The notes: generated from the sequence alone by a model not told the origin. Counted from the first letter of the stretch, positions 1 through 12,747 are shown. The stretch: 40,327 bases of DNA from Ichthyophthirius multifiliis (GCF_000220395.1 NW_004087744.1:1-40327); one strand, 5' to 3'. Numbers and translations are program-made.

Positions 1-37
1 ATAATAATGATATAATATTTAATATATAAAAAAATAG

Positions 38-3000
38 ATGCTTCTTCTAGCCAAAATAATGTATAATTATTCGTTTGATGGAACAATTATTGTTTGGATT
101 ATTGGATTGCCTTTTATTGTACTTATAGTTATTTTAAGACAAGAATAGAATTTTGACTATATTCTAATAAATAGTAATAATTACGAAGTATTAGCATAAC
201 CAATGAATTAACTCACTTATTTAACTAAATTAGTAAACCTTTATCATTCCCATAAAGGAATAGCTATTCTTATTGACGGATTTTTAGATTATCATAGATG
301 CTTAACAAGTAAAGAAGACACTAATACTAAAAGGAGAGTTCTTAAAACTACTAAATTTTCTAAAATGTTAAGATAATAAGGAGAATGCGAATAAGTTATT
401 ATGGTTATTGCTGTTATGTAAGGAATGTATTATTATGGATTATAAAAATTTCCTAATAATACGAGACTTAGGATTCTTTATGCATTATATCTTTTAGACA
501 AAATGTAAACTAAATAATAAGCACTATAAGAATTATTGAATGCTGAATTGGAAAGACCTTCTTTTGATGAATAATTTATTATTTATAGGTAGTATTATTA
601 TTTATAAATTATGTTATTAAAACGTTATTTTTAGATATAAAATAATAATTGAAAATTCTCTTATTGAAAGATCGGATTAAAATGGCAAAAAAGGAGATAA
701 TTATGAAATGGTAAATGAACTTTCAGTTTAAACACATTTAAAATAGTGCAGAACAAACATAGAAAAAAGTGCAAATCTTCATCTTGAGTTTTGGTCTTAA
801 TTAAGTGAAGATGCTCCTGATTTAGGGAAACTAAGTGAAATAGGATATAAAATAAATATAATAAACTAATTAGCAGAGGAATAATGGAAAAAACTTTAAT
901 AAAATGATTCTTTTATTCCTTCTATGATGAGGCTGTATGCTAAATTCATGATTGAGATTTTAAATGATAAAGATGGAGGAGAGGAAATATTAATGAAATT
1001 ATGTGATTCAAATGCTAAGAATGCTTAGAATAAGACTAGTGGATTAATAGATTTGAATTCAGAAAGTAAGCCTACTGTCTTTATCTCAGCAGAAGAAGAT
1101 TCTTTTGGAATTATTTCTAATATTAATTTAGCAGCAAGTGGATAATTAGGATATAATAAAATGGAAATATTAAATAGAAATGTGAAAGTATTAATGCCGA
1201 ATATGTATTCTAAATATCATGATACTTTTATTGAATCATATTTATCTTCCTTAGAGTCTAGAATTTTAAATATTGAAAAGTAATTTCCAGGTAAAAACAA
1301 ATTGGATTATATTGTGCCTTTAATAGCCATTATTAGACATGTTCCTTCCTTAATACATGGCTTATAGTTTGTGGCTCAATTTAGAGTTTAAAAAACTGTC
1401 AATTTAGTCTGTTATATGCTTGTTGATAGTGAAGGGAAAATATAAAATACTACTTCTACGTCCATTAATATATTTTTAGTGGATTAAAAAAGAATATTGA
1501 AGAAAAAAATGACTATTACTGATGCCGTGTGTGACTTTTATGATAAAATTAAAGAAATTTAAATGAAAAATGGTTTTAATACTATAGCTGTTGACTTAAA
1601 AAAAAAAAGTAAAGAATTTATTGTTAATATTTAAGCTTAAGAAGTATAATTTAGAAATTTAGGATTTTAAGGATATTATGTTAGAGTTGAAAAAGTTAAA
1701 AATAGTTAATCTAACATTTAAACAGAGAATAAAGATGCATCTTCTCCAAAAAAATTTGATCCGTACTAAACTTTAAATCCTTTTACTAATAGAACTTATA
1801 TAAAATCTATTTAAAAGAATTTCTAAATGAAATATGATCCTGTTAACAAATAATTTCTTGGAAATTTACTTGATGGACCACCAGGTTAAATAAACGAAGA
1901 AATAGACTAGACAATAATAATTCCTGATTCCTCTTATTATTTAAAATAAGCAGAAGAAATTATTGACAACAGAACTTAATAAGAAAAAGATGATGAAATA
2001 GAAGCAAATAGTAATAAAATAAAAAAATATATATATATATAATTAAATATATATATAAATAAAAAAAAGAACCAAAATATGGATTTGGAATAAAAACTTT
2101 AAGATTATTTTAAGGAAAAGTATAAGATGTAGAAGATATAAAAAGAGATGAAGATGTAGATGATGACGAATAAAATGAAGATGAATAAAACTAAACAAAA
2201 GATGGAAAACAAGAAATAGAAGAAATTGAAGAAAGTAGTGAAATAGGAACAATATTTAAAAATAGACAAAGCTTTATTTCTTTTACTTAAAGCGAATAAT
2301 TTTTATAATCTTCTTCTGTTAAGACTTTAAGAAGAATTTCAACTCTTTTTATGATTATATTGGCTATTTTATGCCTGGTTAACCATTTCTTGTCTGAAAG
2401 TGAATTTTCTTAATGTATGGAAAGATATTAACTACTTAGTAAAAATAATTTACTCATTTCATCCTCTTAATTGATACTTTCTAAATTATTTTAATTATAT
2501 TCTATAAATATTTAAGCTATTAAATTTGATAACTAAGAAAAAAAAGAGGCTAATATTAAATAATAAAAAGATGATATAGAAGAAGGGCTTAAAAATATGT
2601 AAGAACTTTAAAATTATATTTAGTTAAATACATTTGATATGCTTCCTGAACATAAAGAATTATTTAGCAGTGATTCTGTTGAAATGAAATTCAAAGAAGA
2701 AAATACTGAAAGAACAAGAGCTTTTGATATAAATGAAGCCACGTAATAATTGATATCTTAAATAAATTAAGTAAAAACATTTGAATTATCATAATTTGAT
2801 ACTAATAATCCGGATTTCTACTTTTTACAATATAATATACTAAATTAGTATTATGTCGCTTAGCGAAAAATATCAAATTACTATGTTTTAGAAATTTAAA
2901 ATTGGATTTAAAATAAAAACGATGTTTTCAAAAATTTATTAATAATATCAATTTCATTCGTTATTTTTTCATTTTTTATAATTATGCCTTTCTATTTGTG

Positions 3001-4108
3001 TGTAAATTAATCTTCAAAAGAAGTTCTTGCAATATTCCTTGACATTCCAACTCCAAAAGCAAAAAAATTATTTTTAAAAAGTGAAAACTTTGTGAACTAA
3101 ATGTAATCAGGAAATGACGAAGAAATGTTTTCAGATAATTCTTTATAAAGTAAAGGAAACAACGATGACGATTCTCTTTTAAGAATGAGAGGAAAGAAAA
3201 GAAAAAAATTTAAAATTGATTTAAAAAACAAAAGCAATTTTTTCATTCCTTTTTTTATTTCTGTTGTTGTCCTTGAAATTTATTTTGGGCTTACTTATTA
3301 TTTCTCCATATAAATTTCTGATAATATTAAACTTTTTATAAGCGAAGCGAATGTAACATGTATGATTGAAAGCTATTTTTCCTTTAGTAACAATGTACAA
3401 AGGTAAATGCTTGTACAACCTTCCTATCCTGCTTATGGAATAAACAGTTTTGAATATTTGAAAGGAGCAATAAACTAAATGTATATTTTGAATTCAAATA
3501 TGTAAAAGGAACACTCTAAAAATTTAGCCTCACATCATGCTAATTATGTAAATGCATATGAAAGTGTTATGATGAATAATAAAACATGTGGTATATTAAC
3601 AACTGAGAAAAAAGTATCAACTTAAGATTGCTATGATTATGCAAATGGAACTATTATGCAAGGTTTCGCTATTGCTTTGCCTAGACATATTGAAAATTTT
3701 AGAATGGTTGCGACTAAATTTGAAAAGTTAGCTTTGTAATTCCCAAATTAAGAAGAGCTTACAAGAAATACAATTAAATTAATGTAAGAATAGTTTATTA
3801 TTGAAATATAGATTATGTAAGACGTTTATATTAGGAATGTATTTTAATATTTAATTTAAATTTTTATTGATGGAGTATAATTGATGCTTAATTCTTAAAC
3901 TTAAACAAGAGTACTTTTATTAATAATTACACTTATTCTAGAAATTGTTTTTTATTTAATTCTATGGTTACCTATTTTAAATGCTATAAGTATTGAAGTT
4001 ATAAGAATTAGATCTATGGTTACTATGATTCCTCTAGAAATTTGTTAAAAAACTAGATCTATAAGAATGCTTATTTTATCTTATGCAAATAAAAATAATA
4101 ATGGGTGA
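38..4108 (+). CDS. TmcB-like PAS-domain transmembrane protein (5' partial)
   Basis: This is the 3' part of a large membrane protein of the expanded ciliate TmcB/TmcC-like family. The reading frame has a TGA at 8-10, so the visible coding part begins after an intron acceptor at 37 or 50, or at the ATG at 38; the N-terminal membrane bundle known in this family would lie outside the window. In order the sequence shows a hydrophobic segment (62-130), a helical TPR-like block, a PAS domain around 1075-1480 with the typical FGIISNIN start, a low-complexity acidic linker, then four membrane segments near 2340, 2940, 3240 and 3900, and a basic tail. Two short introns restore the frame: 589-634 and 2070-upstream 2011-2069. 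TGA stop at 4106-4108. A role as a membrane-bound sensor is inferred from the PAS domain; the ligand is unknown. Confidence 0.8.
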
Positions 4109-4138
4109 AAATAAATTATAAATATATAGTATAGATAC

Positions 4139-4142
<4 letters not shown>

Positions 4143-4182
<40 letters not shown>
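4143..4182. repeat. (AT)20 microsatellite in 3' intergenic region
   Basis: Twenty uninterrupted AT units lie 35 bases after the stop codon of the TmcB-like gene. The rest of the 4109-4594 intergenic stretch is nearly pure A/T with long T runs, and I see no gene in it. The genes on either side converge here. Confidence 0.9.
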
Positions 4183-4187
<5 letters not shown>

Positions 4188-4594
4188 TTATATTCATTTA
4201 TATATTTATATATCTATTAATTTTTTATTTTTTTTTATGTTTTAATATTACTATATATTATCTATTCTATTTTTTTTTTCATAAAATATATTTTATTTTT
4301 TGCAAATTTAATTAAATTCAATTTTTTTTTTTTCTTTTTTTTTCAATTTATTTGTACTTCCATAAATATATAAAATTTCAAAATTTTTTAAATTAATTTT
4401 ATATAAAATATTATTTACAAATGGTATTTTTAATAATTTCTTTTTAATGCTATTTAATTTTATATTTGAAATAAATATATACATATTAATAAAGAAAAAT
4501 AAGAAAATTATTATTAATCAAAACATATATAAAATTTTTGTTTTTTATTTATAAAGAAAAAATATATATAAATTTATGTTTTATTTATTATATT

Positions 4595-5664
4595 TCAATT
4601 AAGAAGAGAATTTTCAATTTTACCACAAGTATCTTCTAATAATTTTACAAGCATTTCCTCAGATTTTTCTCTAACTTATTTTTCTTACTATAAAAATATA
4701 TAAATTTTAATTGTTTATAAAAAAAAACTTACATTTACATCTTAAGTTAAAGTATCATTTAAATCTTCTAAAACTTTAAGAATATTACTATGTTATTCTT
4801 CCCTAATTCTTTTTTCTTAACATAATAATTCTTATAACTTAAGAATTTCTTCTCCAAAAGTTCTAATAAGGTTTTCAGAAATATCATCTCTAACTTTTTT
4901 TTCATGTTCAAATTATAAACGAAGATCATTTATTCTATTTTCTATTTCACAAGTTCTATATTCTTCGTTCTCTTCTCTTTTTTTGCGATCTCTTTAAATT
5001 TCTATTTTCATTTCTTATATTTTCTCATCTAATTATCTCAACATCCTTGTTTCATTTTCCTTTTTTCTTAGTGTTCTTTGTTTATATTCAAAGAAAAACT
5101 CTTATCTAATAACTTTACTTCTTTTTGCCTTTTTTCAAGTAATATGTCCCTAGCTAATATTTCATTTTAAACGTTTTCTTGTATTTTGTTTAATTATTCA
5201 GCTAAAAGCTTTTTAAAAAAACAAATTTAAAATGGTAATATTTAAATTTTATTTTTACTTTAAATTTTTATTCGTTTTATTATTCTGTTTTTAAAATTCT
5301 TTCATCCAAATATTTAATTTTATTTTAAAATATTTCTCTCTTTGCCTTTTTTTATAAAAAAATAATAGTAATTATTTTATATTTTTTAGTACATGCTTTC
5401 CATCATCAAATGTGGATTACATATTTTTTATTCTTTCATTTAATTAGGCAATTTTAGTTAAATTTGGTGAATCTTTTTAATGATTAAAATATTTTTATTT
5501 TTAAATATTTTTTATTTTTATTAAATGATTAAAACAAATATTATAGTATTATATATATATTAAATTGTAATTAACAATAAATTACTTTATATATCAAATG
5601 TTGGGCTATCAAAATTTTTTCTTTGATAATTACTAAAAGCCGCATTACTTGAAGATGTATACAT
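4595..5664 (-). CDS. SF-assemblin/beta-giardin family protein
   Basis: SF-assemblins are coiled-coil proteins that form striated fibres linked to basal bodies. The predicted protein is about 271 residues: a short Ser/Asn/Gln head (MYTSSSNAAFSN), the family-like segment STFDDGKHAKRE, then almost continuous heptad coiled coil ending in EMLVKLLEDTCGKIE. Four introns are inferred from GT...AG borders that keep the frame: 5473-5585, 5346-5392, 5209-5258 and 4688-4732 (113, 47, 50 and 45 nt). Within the long fourth exon the frame slips by one base near a T6 run at 5130-5135; adding one base restores a continuous coiled coil, so a homopolymer sequencing error is the simplest reading. It is transcribed divergently from the LRR gene at 6101. 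Confidence 0.82.
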
Positions 5665-5758
5665 ATTAATTTTTTTTGTTTTAATTTAATTTTTTTATTT
5701 AATTATTTATTTAAAAATAAAATCAAATCAAATTAAATTAAAATGAAAAAAAAAATAG

Positions 5759-5786
5759 TTTTTTTTTTTTTTTTAAAAAAAAAAAA
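5759..5786. repeat. T16A12 tract in divergent promoter region
   Basis: A run of 16 T followed directly by 12 A lies between the SF-assemblin start (5664) and the LRR gene start (6101). The rest of this 436-base shared upstream region is A/T-rich with no gene. Poly(dA:dT) of this kind is known to disfavour nucleosomes; its use as a promoter element here is inference. Confidence 0.85.
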
Positions 5787-6100
5787 GAAACTTTTTATAA
5801 TTATTAAGAAATAAAAAAAAAATAATAATTTTAAATTAAATTAATTATATATTTTTGAAATTCAATTAAAACTAAAGTCTTTTTAAATAAAAGATTTTTT
5901 ATATTAAATAAAAATATAACATATATAATTATATAATAATTAAAAATATGTTAATTTTATATTTGCTAAATTTTATTATTATAATTTAAATATAATATTT
6001 CTAAATTAAATTTTATTTTATTTTATTAGTTTAAATAAATTAAAATTAAAAAACTATTAATTTAATTTTTAAATTTAATATAAATAAATAAATACAAAAA

Positions 6101-8032
6101 ATGGGATAATGCTGTTCTTAAACATAAAAATTAGAAATATCTCAATAACAATAATAAACATATTAAATAAGTAATCCTGTTTAATTACTTAAAAAATTAA
6201 GAGAATAAAATTAAGTTTAATAATCAAAAAATAATTATTATTTAAAAAATTTATAAAAAAAAAAAAAATTAAAAAAAGTAATTTTTAACTATTGAATGGG
6301 GATTAGACTCTGAAACAAGTTAATATGTTACATTTTTAAAAATTGAGAGGTATTTAAAATAGCAATATTTATTTGAGGATAATTTTTATTTTTAAAGTTA
6401 TTAATAAGGTGATATAAATGATTAATAATTAGAATAAATTTTAAGTAATTTACATGAGTTTGGATATTTAAATACTTTAATTATTGATTTTGAGTATATA
6501 ATAAATCAAAAAATAATTATATTATAAATAATTTTATTTATAGCTTTAATGAAAGCCTAACTAATAAAACTTTCCAAAGGATTTAAAATCAAATTTTACA
6601 ATTAACATAGTTATAAACTATATAAATTAATATGAAGTTAAATTTTAAATATAAAAATAAAATATTTGTATTTATTAAAATATCATTTATATATATAAAA
6701 AGCAAAAATAAAAATATAAATGATATCGGATTATCTTATTTATCATAAAGCTTTAAACCATTTCATTTGATATATTCTTTTCACATAAATTTACAGTTTG
6801 TTTTTTTTTACTTTATTTTTATATTTTTTAATTTAAAAGTGAAAATAAAAATATTACTGATATTGGAATTAGTGAATTACTAGAATCTATAAAAAGTTAT
6901 AGACTTTAGAATATTTATTTAGATTTTTCATATAATGAGAATTTTACTAATAATATTTTATTTAAATTAAGTAATTTATTAACTTAAAGTCAAAAATTTA
7001 CAGATATTCAAATTAATTTTAAGTAAGAGATATATATATTAATTTATAAATAATTTTTTATATTATTTATATAAAAATTACATTTTTCTTTTTTTTAGTT
7101 GGAATAATAAATTTACAAATGAAGGAATGGATAGCTTTTTAGATAAATTAAAATATTAAAAATAATTAAATTTACTATCTTTAGACTTAGGGTTATATAA
7201 ATAAATAAAATTTAATAAAAATAAATATTTAATTTTAAAGATGTAATGAAAAATTTACAAACTCATTTTTGAAAAAACTTGGATTAACATTAATAAACTT
7301 TTTAGATTTAATTGAACTAAATCTAAATTTTTAGTATTTTTTAATATATTATCAAATTATTATATATATTTTTTTAAAGTGAAAATACAAACTTTACTGA
7401 CGAAGGAATCTCTATTTTATTAAAAAATTTGTAAGTTCTGAAAAGTTTACATACTTTAGAATTAAGTTTTTGGTATTCATATTAATTTTTCAATTTTTTT
7501 TTTGTTTTTTCATATTTTTCTTACTTTCTTTCTTTAAAAATATTTTATAATTAGTTAAAATTTCTAATTTACTGATACCGCAATATTTAGCTTTGCAGAT
7601 TCTTTTCAATATCTTACTCATTTATAATTTTTAAACTTTAGTTTTAAGTAATAATAAATTTGTTATATTATAATTCAGTTTTAAATTTTTTATTATTATT
7701 CTTATTAGTTCAAATAGAAAATTTTCCGATTAAGGATTGAAAGCATTTTCCGATTCTTTATAGTTTTTAAAAAAATTAAGAAACATAATTATAAATATAG
7801 AGTATTAATTCATTCTTAATTATTTATTAATATTTTTTTATAATTTAGAAAAAATTAAAATTTTTCAAAAAATACTGTAAGCTATTTAGGTAATGTATTA
7901 AAGAAAAATAATAATTTATTAAATGTTTAGATAGATTTATAGTAAATATTATTATAATATAGAAATGTTTTAATAATTTTTTTTAATATAAAAAGTGGAA
8001 TAAAAATAAGAGATACTTAAGATTTTATTTGA
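6101..8032 (+). CDS. Leucine-rich-repeat protein with one repeat per exon, N-terminal MGQCC acylation motif
   Basis: The protein starts MGQCCSQTQ, a good N-myristoylation plus palmitoylation signal, so membrane attachment is likely. It then carries eleven ~31-residue leucine-rich repeats of the form N-x-x-F-T-D-x-G-I-x-x-L-x3-L-x2-L-x2-L-x2-L-x-L-x-F. Introns: 6215-6278 (phase 0, least certain; a poly-A length error is the alternative), 6494-6543, 6637-6702, 6796-6839, 7023-7098, 7192-7240, 7334-7379, 7473-7554, 7648-7708, 7802-7848 and 7942-7995. The last ten are all phase 2 and fall at the same point of the repeat. Eight exons are exactly 93 nt and one is 183 nt with two repeats. A short tail ends at the TGA at 8030-8032. 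LRRs bind proteins; the partner is unknown. Confidence 0.8.
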
Positions 8033-8135
8033 TAGAAACATATATATATATATATTAATTATTAAAAAAAAAATTAAATAATAATAAAAACTATTAATAT
8101 TTATATTTAAAAAAAAAACATAATTTTATTATGTA

Positions 8136-8158
8136 TTTTTTTTTTAAAAAAAAAAAAA
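8136..8158. repeat. T10A13 tract upstream of gene at 8204
   Basis: Ten T followed by thirteen A, 46 bases before the ATG at 8204, inside the 171-base spacer after the LRR gene. It is one of a set of near-identical palindromic tracts in this window. Confidence 0.85.
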
Positions 8159-8203
8159 TCAATTCATTAATTTTATATATAAAATATAAAAAATTAAAAA
8201 AAA

Positions 8204-9873
8204 ATGTATTAAGAACAAACATATATGTAAGAAAAGCTATGTGAAACACTAATAGGCTAATTAAACGAAACTGAAACTTATCTAATAAGTAACTCAATAA
8301 CAAATAAAGAAAACATAAATGCGTAAATAGAGAAAATATATATGATAATAAATGAATTAAAATGTAGATTTTTAGAAAATTGGTTAATAATAATGTAACA
8401 TATATTAAATAGTGGAAATCCATAATCTTATTTTGGCAATTTTATGAATATTTTTGAAAAAAAGCATATTTAGTTTAAAGAAAAGAATATTTTGTATTAA
8501 ATGAAATGCACTTTAGATATGAAAGCTTCATCTTCAGATGAAAATAATGTACATATTTATTATGAGGCTTTAAATAAAATTTAAGAAGCTTTAATTAATG
8601 AAAAAAAATTGTGCTATTAATGCTAAAATAAAGAAGAAGAAAAAAGTTTTATAGATGATAAAAGCTTTCTAAATGAAAAAAAAATTGTAAATGAAAATAA
8701 TTTTATTAATGAAACAAATTTAATTAATGTAAAACATAGCGATTATTCTGAATTATATGTATAGGAATCAGAAGAAAAAGTCAATGAAAATCAAATAAAT
8801 AGAGAGGAAAATATTTAGATTAAAGTATAAGAAGAATTATTTGATGAAGAAAATACTTTAAAACAAAGAAAAAATTTAAGCTTTAAAATTTAAAAAAATG
8901 AAGAATTTTAAAATTAAAAAATAAAGAATATTTAAATTTTTAAAAAACCTAATAGTTTTATGATAATGAATTTTTAAGTTAAAAAAATGAAGAATTTTGT
9001 AACTAAAATGAAGACTTTTTGAAAAAAGATAAAATAAATGAAGATTATACAGAAGAAGAAAAAGAAATATAAGAAAATAATAACGAAGAAAAAAAATCAT
9101 ATTTTTTAATATAAGATTTATAACAAATAAATAAAAAAATAAAAAATAAAGAAAAATATATAAATAATGAATAAGTAGATAATTAGTTATGGAATATAAA
9201 ATAAAAAATTGAAGATTTTTCTAAAAAAAAATAAGATTTTAAAAAAACTTCGAAAAATTAAGATTTCCGACAAGAAGATTTTTCTAGAGAAGGACAAGAA
9301 AACTTATTTAAACATTTTCATTAATTTAAAGAAAATATTTTTTAAGAAAATAATAAAAATATTTTAGAACAAGAAAAAGAACATACATTTGGAGAAAAAA
9401 AATATTGGTGAATTAATATTAATAAAAAAAACGAAGAAGAATAAAACTTTTTTTAATAAACGAGTTATTTTATAGATGAAATGAGTAATAATTTTAACAA
9501 ATATAATTAAATATTCTAGTAAAATGAAGAAAAAATAGGTCAAAGTTTCAAAGGGGTCGAAATCCTAGAAGAACCAATAGAAAGTTTAATGGAAGATTAT
9601 CCATATTTATTTAAAAACCCATAATTAAAATAACTTAATTAATAATAAGAACTAGAAAAAAATTAATCTAATAAAAAAATATAAGAAAATAAAAAAAATA
9701 TAAAGATTAAATCTGAAGAAAGTATTTAAAATCAAAAAAAAACTGTAAAAAATCACAAAAAAATTCCTTTTACTTAAAATTCATAATCTATAAATGTTCC
9801 GAAATAAAAAAATACATCTTTTTCGGAAATTAATTAAAAAAGAAATAGTGTATCGAAAATTTTTAAAATTTGA
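8204..9873 (+). CDS. Low-complexity Glu/Lys/Asn-rich protein, function unknown
   Basis: I do not recognise this gene. The first ~150 residues look folded and helical (contains RFLENWLIIM and a CYQCQ motif); the rest is a long charged region rich in Glu, Lys, Asn and Gln, with recurring N-E-D-F/N-E-E-F motifs suggesting a degenerate short repeat near 8880-9030. Coding character continues to a TGA at 9871-9873, but the frame shifts by one base at three places: around an A6 run at 8942-8947 and at A8 runs at 9395-9402 and 9424-9431. Each is cured by one extra A, which points to homopolymer miscalls rather than decay. About 556 residues if read through. The RPA32-like gene starts 122 bases downstream on the same strand. 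Confidence 0.55.
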
Positions 9874-9994
9874 AATAGAATTTTATTTAAAAAAAAAAAA
9901 AAATATTTATATTTTGCATTTTTATTTTATTATAAATATATTTTATATCTTTTTAATATTTTTGTGTTATTTTATTTCAAAGAAACAAATTAAA

Positions 9995-10605
9995 ATGAAT
10001 GAAATATAAGAAAATAATTAAGAAAATATAATAAATTAATATATATAAGAAAATATATATGAGTTAGTTTTTTTAAAAGAACTTTTAGGTTTACCAAATA
10101 TGTTCAAATTATGTTTTACAGGTTTGATTTTAAATATTTAAGAATATTAATTTTCAAACTATGAAAATGATTAAAATACATTTTTAAAATTAATAAGTAA
10201 TAATTTTTTTTGTAAAAAAATATTAAATTTTAATATTAAAAATAGTATAAGATGGAACAGGAGAAGCTGAAGTTCAAATTTTAAAAAACTAAAAATAAGA
10301 AATAAAAAAATACAAAGCAATTACAGGTGTAGGATATTTAAAAAAAATAGAAATGCAAGGAGGAGATATAATATGTAAAATTTATGTAGATAGATATAGT
10401 ATTTTTATAAATTAATATATTAATTATAAATATGTTTTTTTTAAAAAGGAATTATAAATAATTCAAATGAAGAGTTAAAACTTTACTTAGAAACTTATTT
10501 ATATAAAATAAAAAAAGAAGAACGTCAAAAATAAAATGGATTTTTTATAAGTAATAATTAGTATTAATAATAAAAATAAATATCTAATTTAAACAGTTAA
10601 TAATC

Positions 10606-10663
<58 letters not shown>

Positions 10664-11244
10664 ATTAAATGGTAAAAAGTTAGATAAGAGTTAAGTTCTT
10701 AGACTTTGGTAATAATATAAATGTAATTATATGATTAATATAACTAATTGGAAATTTTAACTGAGGAAAATATAAAAAATATAGAGAATATATTTTGTAT
10801 AGAGAATATTTTTAATAGGATCTGTGAAAAATATTAATAATGGAAAGATTTAAATAAATAATAATGTATTAAACAATTAAAAAAAGTACTTTTAAATATA
10901 TAAAAAGCCTAATTAATTTAATTTAATTATCCAGATAATTTTATTTAAGTTAATATTTCAGCTTTAAATGATTTAAATAATTTTATTTTATAAACAATTT
11001 CAAGTAATTTTTTTTTTAATATAAAATTTAAAAAATAAATATAAAAGATCATGAAGGTGTAAATGTTAAATTTATAGAATAATAATTAACCAAGCACATA
11101 AACAAAAACAAATAAATAACTGAAAAAATAATATCAGAAGAATACATAATATATATTCTAGAAATTTTTTATAAAACTGAACTCATAATAAAATGTGATT
11201 AATATAAATATATAATAAATAAAAAATAAAAAAATAAAAATTGA
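9995..11244 (+). CDS. RPA32-like OB-fold protein (Rpa2/Teb2 type)
   Basis: This is probably the middle subunit of a single-stranded-DNA-binding RPA-type trimer. The 368-residue protein shows an OB fold with a central DGTGEAEVQIL strand (RPA32 has DDGTG here), the later segment GVGYLKKIEMQGG, and the helix after the fold (NNSNEELKLYLETYLY). A run of 18 Gln follows, then the C-terminal winged helix with HEGVNVKFIEQQL, close to RPA32. Introns: 10197-10245, 10399-10448 and 11004-11047 (49, 50, 44 nt), all GT...AG, giving a frame divisible by three. ATG 9995, TGA 11242-11244. Ciliates have both a general Rpa2 and a telomere/telomerase-associated Teb2; the sequence alone does not tell me which this is. 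Confidence 0.78.
10607..10660 (+). repeat. (TAA)18 tract coding polyglutamine
   Basis: Eighteen uninterrupted TAA codons, each read as Gln under the ciliate code, lie in the linker between the OB fold and the winged helix of the RPA32-like protein. Under the standard code this would be eighteen stops in a row. Confidence 0.92.
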
Positions 11245-11267
11245 TATATTTTTAATAAACATTAAAA

Positions 11268-12747
11268 TCATTATTATTTATTAAATATATCTTCAATATC
11301 TACGTTTATAATTTAATTAAAATTATCTTAATTAGTATCTTCTTTATATTGAAATTTCACACCATTTATTGATGGTACAGTATTTCCATATCTATATAAA
11401 TAAATAAATAAAAATATAAGCTAAAAAATAATTATAACTTATCGTAGGCTGTAGGTCTCGCTTTAGTAATAATATTCGAAATAAATCCAACCGAAAAAAT
11501 TATAAACGGAAAACTTAATATCCCGTAAGATATTTTTGCCATAAAAATTTAAGCTTAACTCTAATCATATTATTTTGAGAGCCCTTTATTAAAAGTCAAA
11601 AAATAAATACCGATTGACGCTCCAAAAGTAAGCAAATCATAGACTAAAAATTTAAAAAGAATATTTTTTCCACAACATTCTTATGTTTAAATATCATTAT
11701 TATCTTATTTTAAATATTTGAATTAAATTTATCCTTTTGCTTTAGAGCAAGGTAAGAAAAAATAAGCCATCCAAACCAAGACTATTTATAGTAAAAAAAC
11801 ACCCATGTCATAATACAATTAGATAATATTTACAGTAGAACCAGGTCCATTGATTAAGCATTCCGAATAAGCGTCTTATCCTTTACTTTTGCTCCACATT
11901 GAAACGCAATTAAAATAAAGAAAATATCCCAAAGCAGCCGAAATAATACCTTAAGTAATAAACTACATTTTTTTATAGGAAAGGATATAATTAATTAACT
12001 AATATTCATCAGATTTGTCTATACATAAAAACACAAAAATATAAAATAATGGTTGTACTCCAAAATAAGGAAAAGAGTTTATAAGTTTAAAAAACCACCA
12101 AGATAGTGTCTTCATTTACGCCCATATTGATTTGTCATGAGGATTTGTAGTGTAATTATACCAGTTTTTTATAAAATATAAGGGTCTTATTAATATAAAA
12201 GACTATTTTTCATTTTTTATTTCTACAAAAGGATTGCCTTATTTTAGTCGGAGATTGTATTTTACTTATTCGACTATTATAGGCCATATATCATCCACTG
12301 TATCGTCTATTGATTCTTATATACAATTAGGCATGTCGGGATCTTTTAAAGAATTCTTTATATTGGGTTTATATTTTTCAAGAAGTTTTAAAATTGTCTC
12401 TTCTATTTTGATTCTTATAAATATATTTATTTTCTCTTTTTGTTATAATATTAAGCTTTTTAAGCTATTATCTAAAGCTTCGTATTTCTTTGTTGCTTAT
12501 TCAGTTATTTTTAATATTGTATCATTTTATTTAAATTTTTTTATATTATCTTCAGCTTTGCTTTTTAATTATTTAAAAATTCCAGTGTCTTGGTTTTCTG
12601 ATTATTATTATTATACATTTTACTTTTTTTAATTTTTTTTATTATTTTGTTCATTAGTGGAATAATATTCAATATTTTTTATTTTTTTATTATTTTTACA
12701 TTTGGCATTTTATTTATTTTTAACGCGTTTTAAAGCTGACCTAGCAT
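11268..12747 (-). CDS. Multi-pass membrane protein of unknown function
   Basis: I do not recognise the family with certainty. The N-terminal half is soluble and helical, with an acidic motif DDTVDDIWPIIVEQVKYNLR; the C-terminal half has about five membrane segments, including WWFFKLINSFPYFGVQPLFY and CVSMWSKSKG, and a Cys pair (ECCGKN). One intron, 11395-11438, precedes the last 42 codons; the stop is at 11268-11270. The reading frame is open well past 12747 with no in-frame ATG near the 5' end, so the start is unresolved; the ATGs at 12747 and 12708 are in another frame and would need a one-base correction in the A-rich stretch or an undetected short first exon. It converges with the RPA32-like gene, only 23 bases away. 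Confidence 0.6.

Noticed and set aside
12234-12632. A 132-codon plus-strand frame with hydrophobic composition
   Set aside because: It is the antisense shadow of the minus-strand membrane-protein gene, whose reverse frame has consistent coding character and continues into clear membrane segments.
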